Assembly (NCBI RefSeq): GCF_005780185.1
Contig: NZ_VBUI01000016.1
Coordinates: 41,833 to 105,832, forward strand
Length of the DNA stretch: 64,000 nucleotides
Reading direction: 5' to 3'
DNA from: Halomonas urmiana
GTDB taxonomy: Bacteria; Pseudomonadota; Gammaproteobacteria; Pseudomonadales; Halomonadaceae
Position 1 is the stretch's first letter. Each line of letters opens with the position of its first letter. The notes beneath the pieces were generated by a model. It was not told the origin of the DNA. It did no database searches and was given only the letters and a program-made list of their open reading frames with translations. A program made the position numbers and the translations under genes. Below are positions 1 through 8,925 of this stretch, piece by piece.

Positions 1-509
1 GGCGCATGGCGGCGTGCCACTTCGTCGGCGATGTAGAGCTGGTGGGGAATCAGGTCGATGCGCGGACCGGCCAGGCCCAGCGCCGGATTCTGCTCGATCC
101 GGTGATGGTGGTGCAGGGTGCGAAAGCGCAGGTCGAACCAGTCGTTGCGATCGACCTGGCCGGTGAGCAGGCGGTCGCGGGCCTGGTCGAACTGCATGGT
201 GTCGGCGAGGCGTGCCTCGGGCAGCTCGCACAGCGCGCCGGCGTCGTCCTCGCCAATGTAGACGATCAGGCCGCCGACCTCCTTGCTGTCGTCGACGGTC
301 ATCTGCCAGCCCTCGGTGGACTGGATGCGGTCGCCGCTGCCGAAGGCCACGCGGGTCAGGGGGGCGTTGCGGCTGCTGTAGGTGCGGGTTTCCTGACTGG
401 CGCCGAAGAGCACGGTGACGCTGCGGGCGTCGACGTTGAGGATAGTGCCCAGGCCGAGTTCGGCCTCGCCGTCGCTGATCCAGCGCTGGCCGGGAGAGAA
501 GTCGCTCAT
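1..509 (-). CDS. rapA: RNA polymerase-associated ATPase RapA, N-terminal part (runs off window)
   Basis: RapA is a Swi2/Snf2-type ATPase that binds core RNA polymerase and promotes its recycling. Only the first 169 codons are in the window; the rest lies beyond base 1. The N-terminus (MSDFSPGQRWISDGEAELGL) and the later LIPHQLYIADEVARRHAP stretch match my recollection of the E. coli RapA N-terminal Tudor-like domains up to the start of the helicase domain. The start is the ATG at 507-509. The family is normally about 950-970 residues, so the truncation is simply the window edge. The helicase motifs cannot be checked here. Confidence 0.9.
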   Translation of the reverse strand, partial: MSDFSPGQRWISDGEAELGLGTILNVDARSVTVLFGASQETRTYSSRNAPLTRVAFGSGDRIQSTEGWQMTVDDSKEVGGLIVYIGEDDAGALCELPEARLADTMQFDQARDRLLTGQVDRNDWFDLRFRTLHHHHRIEQNPALGLAGPRIDLIPHQLYIADEVARRHA

Positions 510-653
510 GATGCCTCGGGGGATGCTTGGGATCGGTTCGTTGCCGCTGGCCACACCCGGCCCGGCGGCGACAGGGCGCGGTATCTTACCGCAAAGCCCG
601 ACGCGGCTTAAGCGTCCAGGCACCGATCAGGCGGCGATCGCCCCCGAGGCCGC

Positions 654-1454
654 TCAGCGCTCGTCCAGCCAGGCCGAGAGTTGGGCGCGGGTCAGCTCGC
701 CGACGTGCTGCTCGAGGGCGCGCCCCTCGGCGTCGAACAGCAGGGTGGTGGGCAGCCCCGGCGACTCGGCCAGCACCATCAGCCGCTGGCGCGGGTCGAG
801 CAGCGCATGGCGGAAGTCCAGGCCCTGCTCGTCCAGGTAGCGCACCGCCTGCAGCAGCGTCTCGCCCTGGTTGACGATCACCACGCTCACGTCCTCCCGG
901 GCATCGGCTTTGGCCAGGATCGGCATCTCGCGCCGGCAGGGGGGGCACCAGGTGGCCCAGAGGTTGACCACCACCGTCTCGCCCTCGAGGGAGGCGAGGT
1001 TCACCGTCTCGCCCTCGAGATTCTCCAGGGCGAGATCCGGCAGTTCGCGCAGCGCCATGCCGCCGCCCAGCGGCGCCAGGGTCACCAGCGCGAGCCACGC
1101 AAGCGAGACCCCGAGCGCCAGGCCCATGCCACCGAGCATCGCCCCCAGCCGGTCGCGCAGCGTCCAGGCCGTCCAGGCCAGTGCGGCCGCGAGGCCCCAG
1201 AGACCGTGGTAGCCGGGCTGCCAGAGCTTGAACGCGTCCAGCGGCGCCTCCAGGTAGGGGCCGGCATTCATCGCCACGTGCCCCAGGCGGGCACCGATCA
1301 GCCAGGCCAGCAGCAGGCCGTTGAACCAGCGGGCGTGGCGGCGGCGCGGCAGGCCGAGAAGCAGGGCGCTGGCGCCCAGCAGCACCAGGGCGGCGAGGAA
1401 GGCGTAGAGGCGCGGCAGCGCGATCAGCAGCGGCCCCAGGGCGATGGCATCCAT
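654..1454 (-). CDS. TlpA-family membrane-anchored thiol-disulfide reductase with Lgt-like membrane region
   Basis: 266-aa protein. The first ~130 residues hold several hydrophobic segments whose pattern (ARLGH..., then KLWQPGYHGLWG) recalls the prolipoprotein diacylglyceryl transferase fold. After it comes a periplasmic TlpA/ResA-like thioredoxin domain with the active site WCPPC at about residues 169-173 and a cis-proline segment GLPTT. Such proteins reduce or isomerise disulfides outside the cytoplasm, often for cytochrome c maturation; the partner is unknown. I chose the Met at 1454 because it immediately precedes the first membrane segment. An in-frame start at 1553 would add 33 low-complexity residues. 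The 75-aa membrane protein gene next to it is divergent. Confidence 0.85.
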   Translation of the reverse strand: MDAIALGPLLIALPRLYAFLAALVLLGASALLLGLPRRRHARWFNGLLLAWLIGARLGHVAMNAGPYLEAPLDAFKLWQPGYHGLWGLAAALAWTAWTLRDRLGAMLGGMGLALGVSLAWLALVTLAPLGGGMALRELPDLALENLEGETVNLASLEGETVVVNLWATWCPPCRREMPILAKADAREDVSVVIVNQGETLLQAVRYLDEQGLDFRHALLDPRQRLMVLAESPGLPTTLLFDAEGRALEQHVGELTRAQLSAWLDER

Positions 1455-1568
1455 GTCTGGCGGTGACTCCGAGAGGTCGGCGGCGGGGGCCGCAGCGGGT
1501 ACACTGGGCGCATTCGTGTCGCCAAGCCTACTGCCGACGGGCAGGGCTGTCATCCAGCGGGAGCATGC

Positions 1569-1796
1569 ATGTCACGACCGGCCTTCGATACCCTGCGCGC
1601 CCTGGCCATAGCCAGCCAGGCGCTGGGCTTCATCCTGATCCTCACCCTCGAGACCGTGATGGGCGACGCGGCGCGCCCCTGGCAGGGCTGGACCCTGGCG
1701 GCCATGGTCGCCTTCGCCCTGGGCATCGCCCTGGTGCGGCTCTACCGGCGCAACAAGGCGCGCAAGGCGCTGGCCCGTCAGCGCGGCGAGGAGTAG
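1569..1796 (+). CDS. Small two-helix membrane protein, unknown function
   Basis: 75 codons with a GGGAG ribosome-binding site just before the ATG. The product has two hydrophobic segments (about residues 8-30 and 40-58) and a very basic tail (RLYRRNKARKALARQR), so it is probably an inner-membrane protein with a cytoplasmic C-terminus. I do not recognise a family. It is divergent from the TlpA-like gene, with only about 115 bases between the two likely starts, so the two could share a regulatory region. Coding is supported by a clean ribosome-binding site and membrane-protein-like composition. Confidence 0.6.
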   Translation: MSRPAFDTLRALAIASQALGFILILTLETVMGDAARPWQGWTLAAMVAFALGIALVRLYRRNKARKALARQRGEE

Positions 1797-1884
1797 CCGC
1801 CGACGGCTCCTGCTCATCCGAGTCACCTCCCGTTTTCCGAGTAGGCTCTGGATGAACAACCTACCGAGATATCACAGCTAGGCG

Positions 1885-3240
1885 TCAGTCCAGCTCGCCG
1901 ATGGCGTCGCCCAGGGCGTTGATCAGCCGGTCGATCTCCTCGCGCTCGACGATGAAGGGCAGGCCGAGCTGGATGGTGTCGCCGCCGTAGCGCACGTAGA
2001 AGCCCTTTTCCCAGCACTTCATGGCGATCTCGAAGGGGCGGCGGGCCGGCTCGCCGGGGTAGGGCGCGATCTGCAGGGCGCCGGCGAGGCCGTAGTTGCG
2101 GATGTCGGTGATATGGCGGCCGGCCTTGGGGTCGCTGCGCAGAGAGTGCAGGGCGTTCTCGAAGATCGGCGCCATCTCGCGCACGCGATCGATCAGGCGG
2201 TCGTTCTCGAGCACGTCCAGGGCGGCCAGGGCCGCGGCGCAGGCCACCGGGTGGCCCGAGTAGGTATAGCCGTGGGGCAGCTCGAGCATGTAGTCGGGGC
2301 CGCCCTGCTCCATGAAGGTGTGGTAGATCTCGCCCTTCACGATGACCCCGCCCATGGGCACGGCCCCGTTGGTCAGCTGCTTGGCGACGTTCATGATGTC
2401 CGGGACCACGCCGAACTCCTCGGCGCCGGTCATCGAGCCCATGCGCCCGAAGGCGGTGATCACCTCGTCGAAGATCAGCAGGATGTCGTGGGCATCGCAG
2501 ATCTCGCGCAGCCGCTTGAGATAGCCCACCGGCGGCGGAATCACCCCGGCCGAGCCGGCCATGGGCTCGACGATCACCGCGGCGATGTTGGAGGCGTCGT
2601 GCAGGGCGATCAGCTCCAGCAGCTCGTCGGCCCGCTCGGCGCCGCGCTCGGGCATGCCGCGGGTGAAGGCGTTCTCCGGAAGCAGGGTATGGGGCAGGTG
2701 GTCGGCGTCGATGCCCTGGCCGAACATGGAGCGGTTGGCGCCGATGCCGCCCAGGCTGATACCCCCGAAGTTGACGCCGTGATAGCCCTTGGCGCGGCCG
2801 ATCAGCTTGGTCTTGGTGGGCTTGCCCTTCTTGCGCCAGTAGGCGCGGGCGATCTTCAGCGAGGTGTCGGCGCTCTCGGAACCGGAGCCGGTGAAGAAGA
2901 CGTGGTCGAGGCCCTCGGGGGTCAGCCCGCGAAGGCGATGGGCCAGCTCGAAGGCCTTGGGGTGGCCGAACTGGAAGGCCGGGGCGTAGTCCAGCTCGCG
3001 AAGCTGACGGGAGACCGCCTCGACGATCTCGGGCCGACCGTGGCCGGCGCCGCAGGTCCACAGGCCGGAGAGGCCATCGTAGATCCGGCGCCCATCGGCC
3101 GCGGTGTAGTAGCTGCCCTCGGCGCCGACGATGATTCGCGGGTCGCGCTTGAACTGGCGGTTGCCGGTGTAGGGCATCCAGTAGGCATCCAACTGCTCGG
3201 CGGTCAGGCCCGCGGCCTGGTGGGGAGAACGATCTGACAT
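1885..3240 (-). CDS. Class III omega-aminotransferase (beta-alanine:pyruvate type)
   Basis: 451 aa, the usual length of PLP-dependent class III aminotransferases. Family landmarks are GSGSESADTSLKIAR (phosphate-binding region), the LLIFDEVITAFGR aspartate block and the Schiff-base lysine in NVAKQLTNGAVPMGG. It is closest in feel to beta-alanine:pyruvate and other omega-amino acid:pyruvate transaminases, which turn a terminal amine into a semialdehyde with pyruvate as acceptor. The exact donor (beta-alanine, 4-aminobutyrate, taurine or another) cannot be read from sequence. It is divergent from a LysR gene at 3412, the probable regulator, and sits beside an operon that encodes an aldehyde dehydrogenase able to take a semialdehyde product. 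Confidence 0.88.
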   Translation of the reverse strand: MSDRSPHQAAGLTAEQLDAYWMPYTGNRQFKRDPRIIVGAEGSYYTAADGRRIYDGLSGLWTCGAGHGRPEIVEAVSRQLRELDYAPAFQFGHPKAFELAHRLRGLTPEGLDHVFFTGSGSESADTSLKIARAYWRKKGKPTKTKLIGRAKGYHGVNFGGISLGGIGANRSMFGQGIDADHLPHTLLPENAFTRGMPERGAERADELLELIALHDASNIAAVIVEPMAGSAGVIPPPVGYLKRLREICDAHDILLIFDEVITAFGRMGSMTGAEEFGVVPDIMNVAKQLTNGAVPMGGVIVKGEIYHTFMEQGGPDYMLELPHGYTYSGHPVACAAALAALDVLENDRLIDRVREMAPIFENALHSLRSDPKAGRHITDIRNYGLAGALQIAPYPGEPARRPFEIAMKCWEKGFYVRYGGDTIQLGLPFIVEREEIDRLINALGDAIGELD

Positions 3241-3311
3241 GGCAGCACCCTCTTGTTGTCATCGTCTTGTTGGCGGCGTTGTAGAGCAGCGTGGCTCAGG
3301 GTTGAGCTAAG

Positions 3312-3331
3312 TTAAATCTAGGCTTATTTAA
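3312..3331. promoter_or_regulatory. Inverted repeat between divergent aminotransferase and LysR genes
   Basis: An AT-rich inverted repeat with arms TTAAAT and ATTTAA separated by 8 bases lies in an otherwise GC-rich stretch between the starts at 3240 and 3412. Its position and T-N(11)-A shape fit a LysR-type operator. The assignment to the 3412 regulator is inference. Confidence 0.4.
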
Positions 3332-3411
3332 TTTCATGTAAGCGTTGAGTTAACTTTTTGCCCTTCCCGGAATAATCTTCGGGAGACACGTCACCGCGAG
3401 GGGGAGAGGCA

Positions 3412-4332
3412 ATGGCACGTCGCAAGGAGGCGCTGAGCGGGGCGCTCAGCGATGCGGACCTGCGGCTGCTGCGCATCTATCGCAAGGTCGTGGAGTGCGG
3501 CGGCTTCTCCGCCGCCGAGGTGGAGCTCAACATCAGCCGCGCCGCTATCAGCATGGCGATGAGCGACCTGGAGACGCGGTTGGGATTACGGCTGTGCCAG
3601 CGGGGCCGCAGCGGCTTCGCCCTGACCGACGAGGGGGCCGAGATCTATGAGGCCGCGCTGCAGTTGCAGGCGGCGACGGAAGGATTCCGTACCCGGGTCA
3701 ACGGCCTTCATGCTTGGCTCAAGGGCGAGCTCAGCATCGGCATCACCGACAACCTGGTGACCATGCCGGAGATGCACATCACCGATGCCTTGAGCGCCTT
3801 GAAGGTGCGCGGGCCGGACGTGCAGATCAACATCCGCATGATCCCGCCCCACGACATCGAACTCGGCGTGCTGGACGGCCGCCTGCACACCGGGGTGGTG
3901 CCGGCGATCAAGACCCTGCCCGGGCTGCACTATCGTGCGCTCTACGAGGAGACCTCGCGGCTCTACTGCGCCAGCGGGCATCCGCTGTTCGACGCCGAGA
4001 CCGTGACGGAGGAGCAGCTGGCGAGCAGCGATGCCGTGACGCCGGCCTATGCCCAGAGTCCAGAGATCAAGGCCCATCACGAATCGCTCATGGCCACCGC
4101 CTCGGCCACCGATCGCGAGGGCATCGCCTTCCTGATCCTCTCTGGGCGCTACATCGGCTACCTGCCGACGCATGTTGCCGAGCGCTGGGTGCGCGACGGC
4201 AGGATGCGCGCCCTGAGGCCGGACACCTGCCGCTACGTGACCCATTACAGTGCCATCACCCGGAAGGGCGCGCCGCCCAACCGGGTATTGGAGTGCTATC
4301 TCGAGGAGCTGGGCCTGCGGGGGGAGGACTGA
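3412..4332 (+). CDS. LysR-family transcriptional regulator
   Basis: 306 aa, standard LysR size. The N-terminal winged helix-turn-helix covers about residues 14-72 (LRLLRIYRKVVECGGFSAAE, then ISRAAISMAMSDLETRLG) and is followed by a periplasmic-binding-protein-like effector domain. The ATG follows a GGGGAGAGG ribosome-binding site. It is divergent from the class III aminotransferase and convergent with the RidA end of the neighbouring operon. By LysR habit it should control the aminotransferase and itself. The effector is unknown. Confidence 0.88.
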   Translation: MARRKEALSGALSDADLRLLRIYRKVVECGGFSAAEVELNISRAAISMAMSDLETRLGLRLCQRGRSGFALTDEGAEIYEAALQLQAATEGFRTRVNGLHAWLKGELSIGITDNLVTMPEMHITDALSALKVRGPDVQINIRMIPPHDIELGVLDGRLHTGVVPAIKTLPGLHYRALYEETSRLYCASGHPLFDAETVTEEQLASSDAVTPAYAQSPEIKAHHESLMATASATDREGIAFLILSGRYIGYLPTHVAERWVRDGRMRALRPDTCRYVTHYSAITRKGAPPNRVLECYLEELGLRGED

Positions 4333-4360
4333 GGGAGCGCCCTCCCGGCGGGATCGGGGC

Positions 4361-4747
4361 TCAGGACGCCTCGGCGTCCACGGTCGCGTAGGCCACCATC
4401 TCGACCAGCATCTCTTCCCGGGCGAAGCCGGAGACGATGATGGCGGCGCGGTTGGGGTAGGGCTCGCGCACGTACTCGGCGTAGACCTTGTTGACCGTGG
4501 CCAGGTCCTCGCGGGCGGTGACGTAGATCAGCACCTGGGTCAGGGCCTCCACGCCGGCGCCGGCCTTCTCCAGGGTGTGGACGAGGTTGTCCAGGGTCTG
4601 GCGGGTCTGGGCCTCGATGCCGCCCTGGACCACCTGGCCGTCGGCGCCGATGGGGATCTGGGCGGTGAACAGGATGCCGTTACCGACGACGGCCCATTCC
4701 AGGGGCGCCTTGGAGGCGAAGAGATCGGTGCTTACGGGGTGAATCAT
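4361..4747 (-). CDS. RidA-family enamine/imine deaminase
   Basis: 128 aa, full family length. RidA proteins hydrolyse reactive 2-aminoacrylate-type enamines and imines made by PLP enzymes or amino acid oxidases. The substrate-binding arginine is in the PYPNRAAI segment, followed by the usual EMVAYATV strand. It is the last gene of a six-gene leftward operon starting at 11398 and begins 15 bases after its upstream neighbour. Its presence suggests that the operon's chemistry passes through an imine or enamine. Another RidA homologue lies at 14135. Confidence 0.9.
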   Translation of the reverse strand: MIHPVSTDLFASKAPLEWAVVGNGILFTAQIPIGADGQVVQGGIEAQTRQTLDNLVHTLEKAGAGVEALTQVLIYVTAREDLATVNKVYAEYVREPYPNRAAIIVSGFAREEMLVEMVAYATVDAEAS

Positions 4748-4762
4748 GTCGGTGGTCTCGTC

Positions 4763-5530
4763 TCAGTCGTTATCGTTGGTGCCGGCGCCGGCCCCTTCCC
4801 GGGAGGCCTCGGTGGCCTCCACCAGCATGCGGGTGGCGAGGTGCTTGAGGCGCTCCCAGACGGCCTCCTCGACCTCGATGCCCTCGGCCAGGGACTGGTT
4901 GCGGCAGGCCAGCAGGTCGGATTCGTTGTGGCGTGCGAGCAGGTCGTAGCGGTAGTCCGAGCGCATCGCCGGCAGCAGGTCGACGTGGTTGGCCATCACC
5001 AGGGTGATGGCGTCGTTGGGTTCGTTCTCCTCCGGGACTTCCTTGACCGCGTAGACGCGGATCTCGGGGACCGAGCTGTTGGCCTGGAAGCCGACGACCT
5101 GTTCGGTCGGCGGATGCTCGGCGTTGCGCCAGAAGGCGGTGACGTTCATGCCGCGCCCGGCCAGCCGTGCCAGGTAGCCCATGATCAGTTGGCGGTTGTG
5201 GCAATGGCGGATCTTGATCACCGAGAGGCCGCGTGCGCGCGCCTTGGCGAAGCCGAGCTCCAGCGCCAGGGTGGAGCTTCGCAGCACGCTCTGTCCGTGG
5301 CCGTCGACCACCGCCAGGTCGCCGTCCTGGTAGAGCACGCTGGGCAGCTCGTTGGGGTCGTCCGTGAGCAGGAAGTCCAGGCCGCGGTTGAGGGCGGCCA
5401 GGCCGCCCAGGCCGAAGCACTGCATCCAGGCGACCATGTCGGCGGCGTCGGCCGCGTCGCCTTCCTCGAAGCCCATGCCGATGAACGCCTTGCGGCACAG
5501 GCCCTGCAGCTCGTTGTAGGACGCCTTCAT
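4763..5530 (-). CDS. DUF3726-like protein of unknown function
   Basis: 255 aa, soluble, no signal peptide or membrane segment. The N-terminus (MKASYNELQGLCRKAFIGMG) resembles what I remember of the DUF3726 family (NE(L/V)..L.RKA..G.G), but I could not check this. A conserved-looking basic stretch SVIKIRHCHNRQ lies near the middle and the C-terminal tail is acidic. Its ATG overlaps the stop of the 583-aa gene by 4 bases, so the two are translationally coupled and their products may act together. No function is known to me. It is the fifth gene of the BCCT/dipeptidase-like operon. Confidence 0.75.
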   Translation of the reverse strand: MKASYNELQGLCRKAFIGMGFEEGDAADAADMVAWMQCFGLGGLAALNRGLDFLLTDDPNELPSVLYQDGDLAVVDGHGQSVLRSSTLALELGFAKARARGLSVIKIRHCHNRQLIMGYLARLAGRGMNVTAFWRNAEHPPTEQVVGFQANSSVPEIRVYAVKEVPEENEPNDAITLVMANHVDLLPAMRSDYRYDLLARHNESDLLACRNQSLAEGIEVEEAVWERLKHLATRMLVEATEASREGAGAGTNDND

Positions 5531-7278
5531 GATGTCTCTCCTGCCTCTTGTCGTTGTGCGTGCATGATCCCCTCGGGCTCCAGCGGGAAGCTCCAGTCGT
5601 CGACCTCGGCCAGGTCCCGGGGCTCGGCGTTGAGCTCCTCGACCAGGGGCGCGCCCTGGAAGAGGGTGATGCGCACCCAGCGGTCGGACTTGGGGTCGAA
5701 GCGTCCGGCGCCGAAGAACGCAAGCTTGGTGCGCAGCAGGTGCATGGGCTTCATGTCGCGATGCCAGAGGTTGGCGCGGATCTCGCCGTAGGGTGTCTCG
5801 GCCATGGTCTGGATGCGCCGCACGATGTCCTTGTGGCGCGGGTGGGCGATCAGGAACTCCACCACCAGGGCGCGGGGATTGGCCTCGAGGAACTCGGAGA
5901 GCACGCCGTGGGTGTGATGGACCCGCGGCGCGATGGCCAGCGACAGCTCCTTCTCGGCCCCCGGCTCGACGCCGCGCACGCCGAGCCGCGGCTCCTCCTT
6001 CTCGGCGGAGCGGTACCAGAACCAGTAGCGCGCCTCGGGCGCCTCGAAGTCCTCGGCCAGCGCCCAGTCGTAGTGGGTCTCGATGAGCTGCTTGAGGCGC
6101 ACCAGCGGCATGTCCGGGGTCAGCTCGAGGCGCTCATCGGTGCCCATCTGGTCCTCCAGCGGGTCGACCTGCTCGGGGTAGAGCTCGATCAGCAGGGTGT
6201 TGACCAGTTCCTGGGCCTCCAGCGGCAGGGTGCGCGCGCTCCAGGCCACCAGCTGCGGCCACAGGGCCTCCTCCAGCGGCACCTCCTCGAGCCAGGCGAT
6301 CACCTCGGGCAGCGCCGCGACGATGGCGGCATTGCGCTCGCCCTGCTCGGCATCCTCGGTGACCGTCTGGTCGAGATGGCGCATGGCGCGACGGGTCAGT
6401 GCGATCAGCCGCTGGCGACGCTCCTCGTCGGGTGTCTGGCCGAGCACCAGGGCCAGGGCGGTCTCCCGGCAGGTCACCCACTGTTGGATCAGCTGAGGGT
6501 GGTTGATCAGGAAGGGCGCCATGCCGAGCCCGGTGGAGTTGCCGATGCCCAGGTAGCGGCGCAGCTCGGTGGCCATGGGCACGGCGCGCTCGGGTGCCTG
6601 GCAGCGGGCGATGTGTTCCACCTGCTCGATGGAGAAGTGGCGCAGCAGGTAGACCGCCAGCATCTGGGCCGAGAAGGGACGGTGGAAGTCGGGATTGTCC
6701 TGCAGGCGCACGAAGTCGGCGATGCCGAACTTGCCATTGCCGTAGACCGCCGTGGTCCGGTAGAGGTAGCCGACCCGGGTCAGCCAGGCGGGATCGGGCT
6801 GCTGCCCGGCAGAGAGCGCCTCCACGAAGTGGGCGAAGTTGCGCAGGCTGCGGTTGGCGCGGGAGAGCACCAGCAGCCGCGGATGCTGGCGGCCGGCCTC
6901 CTGCAGCGGCACATTGGCGGCCATTTGCTTGAGCAGGGCGTCGTCGACGTCGCCCTCGATCACGCCGAAGGTCACGTCCCAGGCCTGGGCGATCACCCGG
7001 TCGGAGCGCTGGTCGTCGGCCAGCTGCTGGGAGAAGATCACCCCGTGATAGCGCCCCTGGGGGGTCTGCAGGCGATAGATGGCGACGCCGTGTCCGTGCT
7101 CATCCAGGTCGAAGCGTGCGGTGCTGATCTGCCAGCGCTGGCGCGCCATCTGGCGCACCAGGCTGCGCACGAAGCTCAGGCGGCTGGCCGGCAGGCTGCC
7201 CAGCCGCTCGAGGTCCATGACCTCGCCGGCGTTACGCAGTGGCACCGTGCCGGCGATCGGGTAGCGGTACTCAAGCAT
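5527..7278 (-). CDS. Unrecognised 583-aa cytoplasmic protein
   Basis: A long protein I do not recognise. It has no membrane segments, no signal peptide, no Walker motif and no obvious cysteine cluster. It is rich in Arg, Glu, Leu and Trp; stretches such as ALWPQLVAWSART and ARYWFWYRSAEKEEPRLG look structured. Two parts can be guessed: residues 1-~300 (many basic helices) and ~330-583 (acidic helices, then a strand-rich end). The start at 7278 overlaps the BCCT stop by 8 bases, and the stop overlaps the DUF3726-like start, so it is locked between transporter and DUF gene. It may be an enzyme or scaffold acting on the imported substrate. Confidence 0.85.
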   Translation of the reverse strand: MLEYRYPIAGTVPLRNAGEVMDLERLGSLPASRLSFVRSLVRQMARQRWQISTARFDLDEHGHGVAIYRLQTPQGRYHGVIFSQQLADDQRSDRVIAQAWDVTFGVIEGDVDDALLKQMAANVPLQEAGRQHPRLLVLSRANRSLRNFAHFVEALSAGQQPDPAWLTRVGYLYRTTAVYGNGKFGIADFVRLQDNPDFHRPFSAQMLAVYLLRHFSIEQVEHIARCQAPERAVPMATELRRYLGIGNSTGLGMAPFLINHPQLIQQWVTCRETALALVLGQTPDEERRQRLIALTRRAMRHLDQTVTEDAEQGERNAAIVAALPEVIAWLEEVPLEEALWPQLVAWSARTLPLEAQELVNTLLIELYPEQVDPLEDQMGTDERLELTPDMPLVRLKQLIETHYDWALAEDFEAPEARYWFWYRSAEKEEPRLGVRGVEPGAEKELSLAIAPRVHHTHGVLSEFLEANPRALVVEFLIAHPRHKDIVRRIQTMAETPYGEIRANLWHRDMKPMHLLRTKLAFFGAGRFDPKSDRWVRITLFQGAPLVEELNAEPRDLAEVDDWSFPLEPEGIMHAQRQEAGETS

Positions 7279-8860
7279 CGGGGGTCTCCACAGAGCGGCG
7301 GGCCAGCAGGCCCTGCTCGCGGGCCATGGCGTAGGCGGCCTGGGGGCCGGTCCACAGCGAGGGCAGCAGCACCAGTGAGACCGGAATGGCGGTGATGACG
7401 ATGAACTGCTGCAGCACGCTGATCTGGCCGGCGCCCATGTAGAGCAGGATGCCCGCCATGATGGCCATGGCGATGCCCCAGAAGGCGCGAATCAGTGAGC
7501 TGGGACGATCGTGCCCGGAGCCCACCACGGCGATGGCGTAGCTCATGGAGTCGCCGGTGGTGGCGACGAAGATGGTGGTCAGCACCAGGATCGCCACGGC
7601 CATCAGGGTGCCGCCGGGCAGCGCCTGGGCCACGGTGAGGGTGGCCACGTCGAACTGGAAGTTGTTAAGCGCCTCGGTGAGGTCGATCACGCCGGTCAGC
7701 TGGTAGTGGATGCCCGAGCCGCCGAGCAGGGTGAACCAGATGGTGGTGGCGATCGGCGCCATCACGGCCACGGCCAGGATCATCTGGCGGATCGAGCGGC
7801 CGCGCGAGATGCGCGCCACGAAGATCGCCATCAGCGGCCCGTAGCCGATGAACCAGGCGAAGAAGAACACCGTCCACCACTGCATCCACCAGGCAGGCGC
7901 GGTCTCGGCGGTCATGGTGGCCATCGAGAAGAAGGAGGTCAGGTAGGTGCCGAAGCCCTGGGTGAAGGCGTTGGTCAGGAACAGTGTCGGGCCGAAGACG
8001 AAGATCACCGCGGCGATGGCCAGCGCCAGGAAGACGTTGAAGCGGCTGAGGATCTGGATGCCCCGATGGATGCCGGTCACCGCCGAGGTGACGTAGACCA
8101 CGGCCAGCGCGACGAGGATGGCGAGCTGGGTGCCATAGCCCTCGGAGACCCCGAACAGCTCGTGCAGGCCGAAGCTGACCTGGGTGGCCAGAAAGCCGAT
8201 GGGCCCCACGGTGCCGGCGACCACGGCGATCACGCACAGGGCGTCGATCACGCCGCCGACGGGCCCCTGGATGATGCGCTCGCCGAGGATCGGGGTGAGC
8301 AGGGTGCGCGGCTGCAGCGGCCGGCCCTTGTCGTAGTGGGCGTGGGCCAGCACCACCGCGGTCAGCGAGCCGAGCACCGCCCAGGCCAGAAAGCCCCAGT
8401 GCATGAACGACTGCGCCAGGGCGCCGGCCACGGCGTCGACCGTGCCGGCCTCGCTGTCGAAGGCCGGCGGGGTGACCACGAAGTGATAGACTGGCTCGCC
8501 GGCGGCGAAGAACACGCCGCCGCCGGCCAGCAGGGTGCACATGATGATCGACAGCCACTTGAAGGTGCTGATCTCCGGCGTGGCGAGGTTGCCGATCCGC
8601 GCGCTGGCGGCGGGGGTGAGGGCCACGCCGATGCCGATGAAGAAGGTCAGCAGCAGTAGCAGCTGGAAGTAGGAGCCGAGGGTAGCGGCGGTCCAGGCGA
8701 AGCCGGCGCCGATGCCCTCGGCCACCCAGTCGACGTCATACAGCGACAGGGCGATGAACAGCAGGATGAAGCCGACGCTGAGCACCAGGACGACGGGATC
8801 GCCCAGGCGGTGCTCGCGCCGCGTCGGCGCGGCGGAGTGAGTGGCGTTATGTTGTGTCAT
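7271..8860 (-). CDS. BCCT-family transporter
   Basis: 529 aa with about 12 hydrophobic segments. The betaine/choline/carnitine transporter family is marked by FFAAGEPVYHF in TM3-4, MHWGFLAWAVLGS and the tryptophan-rich TM8 segment WWMQWWTVFFFAWFIGYGP. BCCT proteins import quaternary ammonium or related zwitterionic compounds by sodium or proton symport or by exchange. There is no long C-terminal osmosensing tail, and the gene sits among catabolic genes. That favours a nutrient-uptake role over osmoprotection. The substrate is not deducible. Third gene of the leftward operon. Confidence 0.93.
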   Translation of the reverse strand: MTQHNATHSAAPTRREHRLGDPVVLVLSVGFILLFIALSLYDVDWVAEGIGAGFAWTAATLGSYFQLLLLLTFFIGIGVALTPAASARIGNLATPEISTFKWLSIIMCTLLAGGGVFFAAGEPVYHFVVTPPAFDSEAGTVDAVAGALAQSFMHWGFLAWAVLGSLTAVVLAHAHYDKGRPLQPRTLLTPILGERIIQGPVGGVIDALCVIAVVAGTVGPIGFLATQVSFGLHELFGVSEGYGTQLAILVALAVVYVTSAVTGIHRGIQILSRFNVFLALAIAAVIFVFGPTLFLTNAFTQGFGTYLTSFFSMATMTAETAPAWWMQWWTVFFFAWFIGYGPLMAIFVARISRGRSIRQMILAVAVMAPIATTIWFTLLGGSGIHYQLTGVIDLTEALNNFQFDVATLTVAQALPGGTLMAVAILVLTTIFVATTGDSMSYAIAVVGSGHDRPSSLIRAFWGIAMAIMAGILLYMGAGQISVLQQFIVITAIPVSLVLLPSLWTGPQAAYAMAREQGLLARRSVETPDA

Positions 8861-8925
8861 GTCGGTGGCCTTTGCATGGGGGCCCCTGAGGGGCCCTTAT
8901 TATTGTCCCGAAGCGTGCGCCGATG

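Noticed and set aside
6..611. 201-codon forward frame at the window start
   Set aside because: Antisense to rapA; the reverse strand gives a recognisable RapA N-terminus.
1823..3262. 479-codon reverse frame over the aminotransferase
   Set aside because: Arg/Pro/Gly-rich shadow in another frame of the real class III aminotransferase gene.
4250..5791. 513-codon forward frame antisense to RidA and the DUF3726-like gene
   Set aside because: Composition typical of antisense GC-rich frames; the reverse-strand genes have ribosome-binding sites, overlaps and family features.
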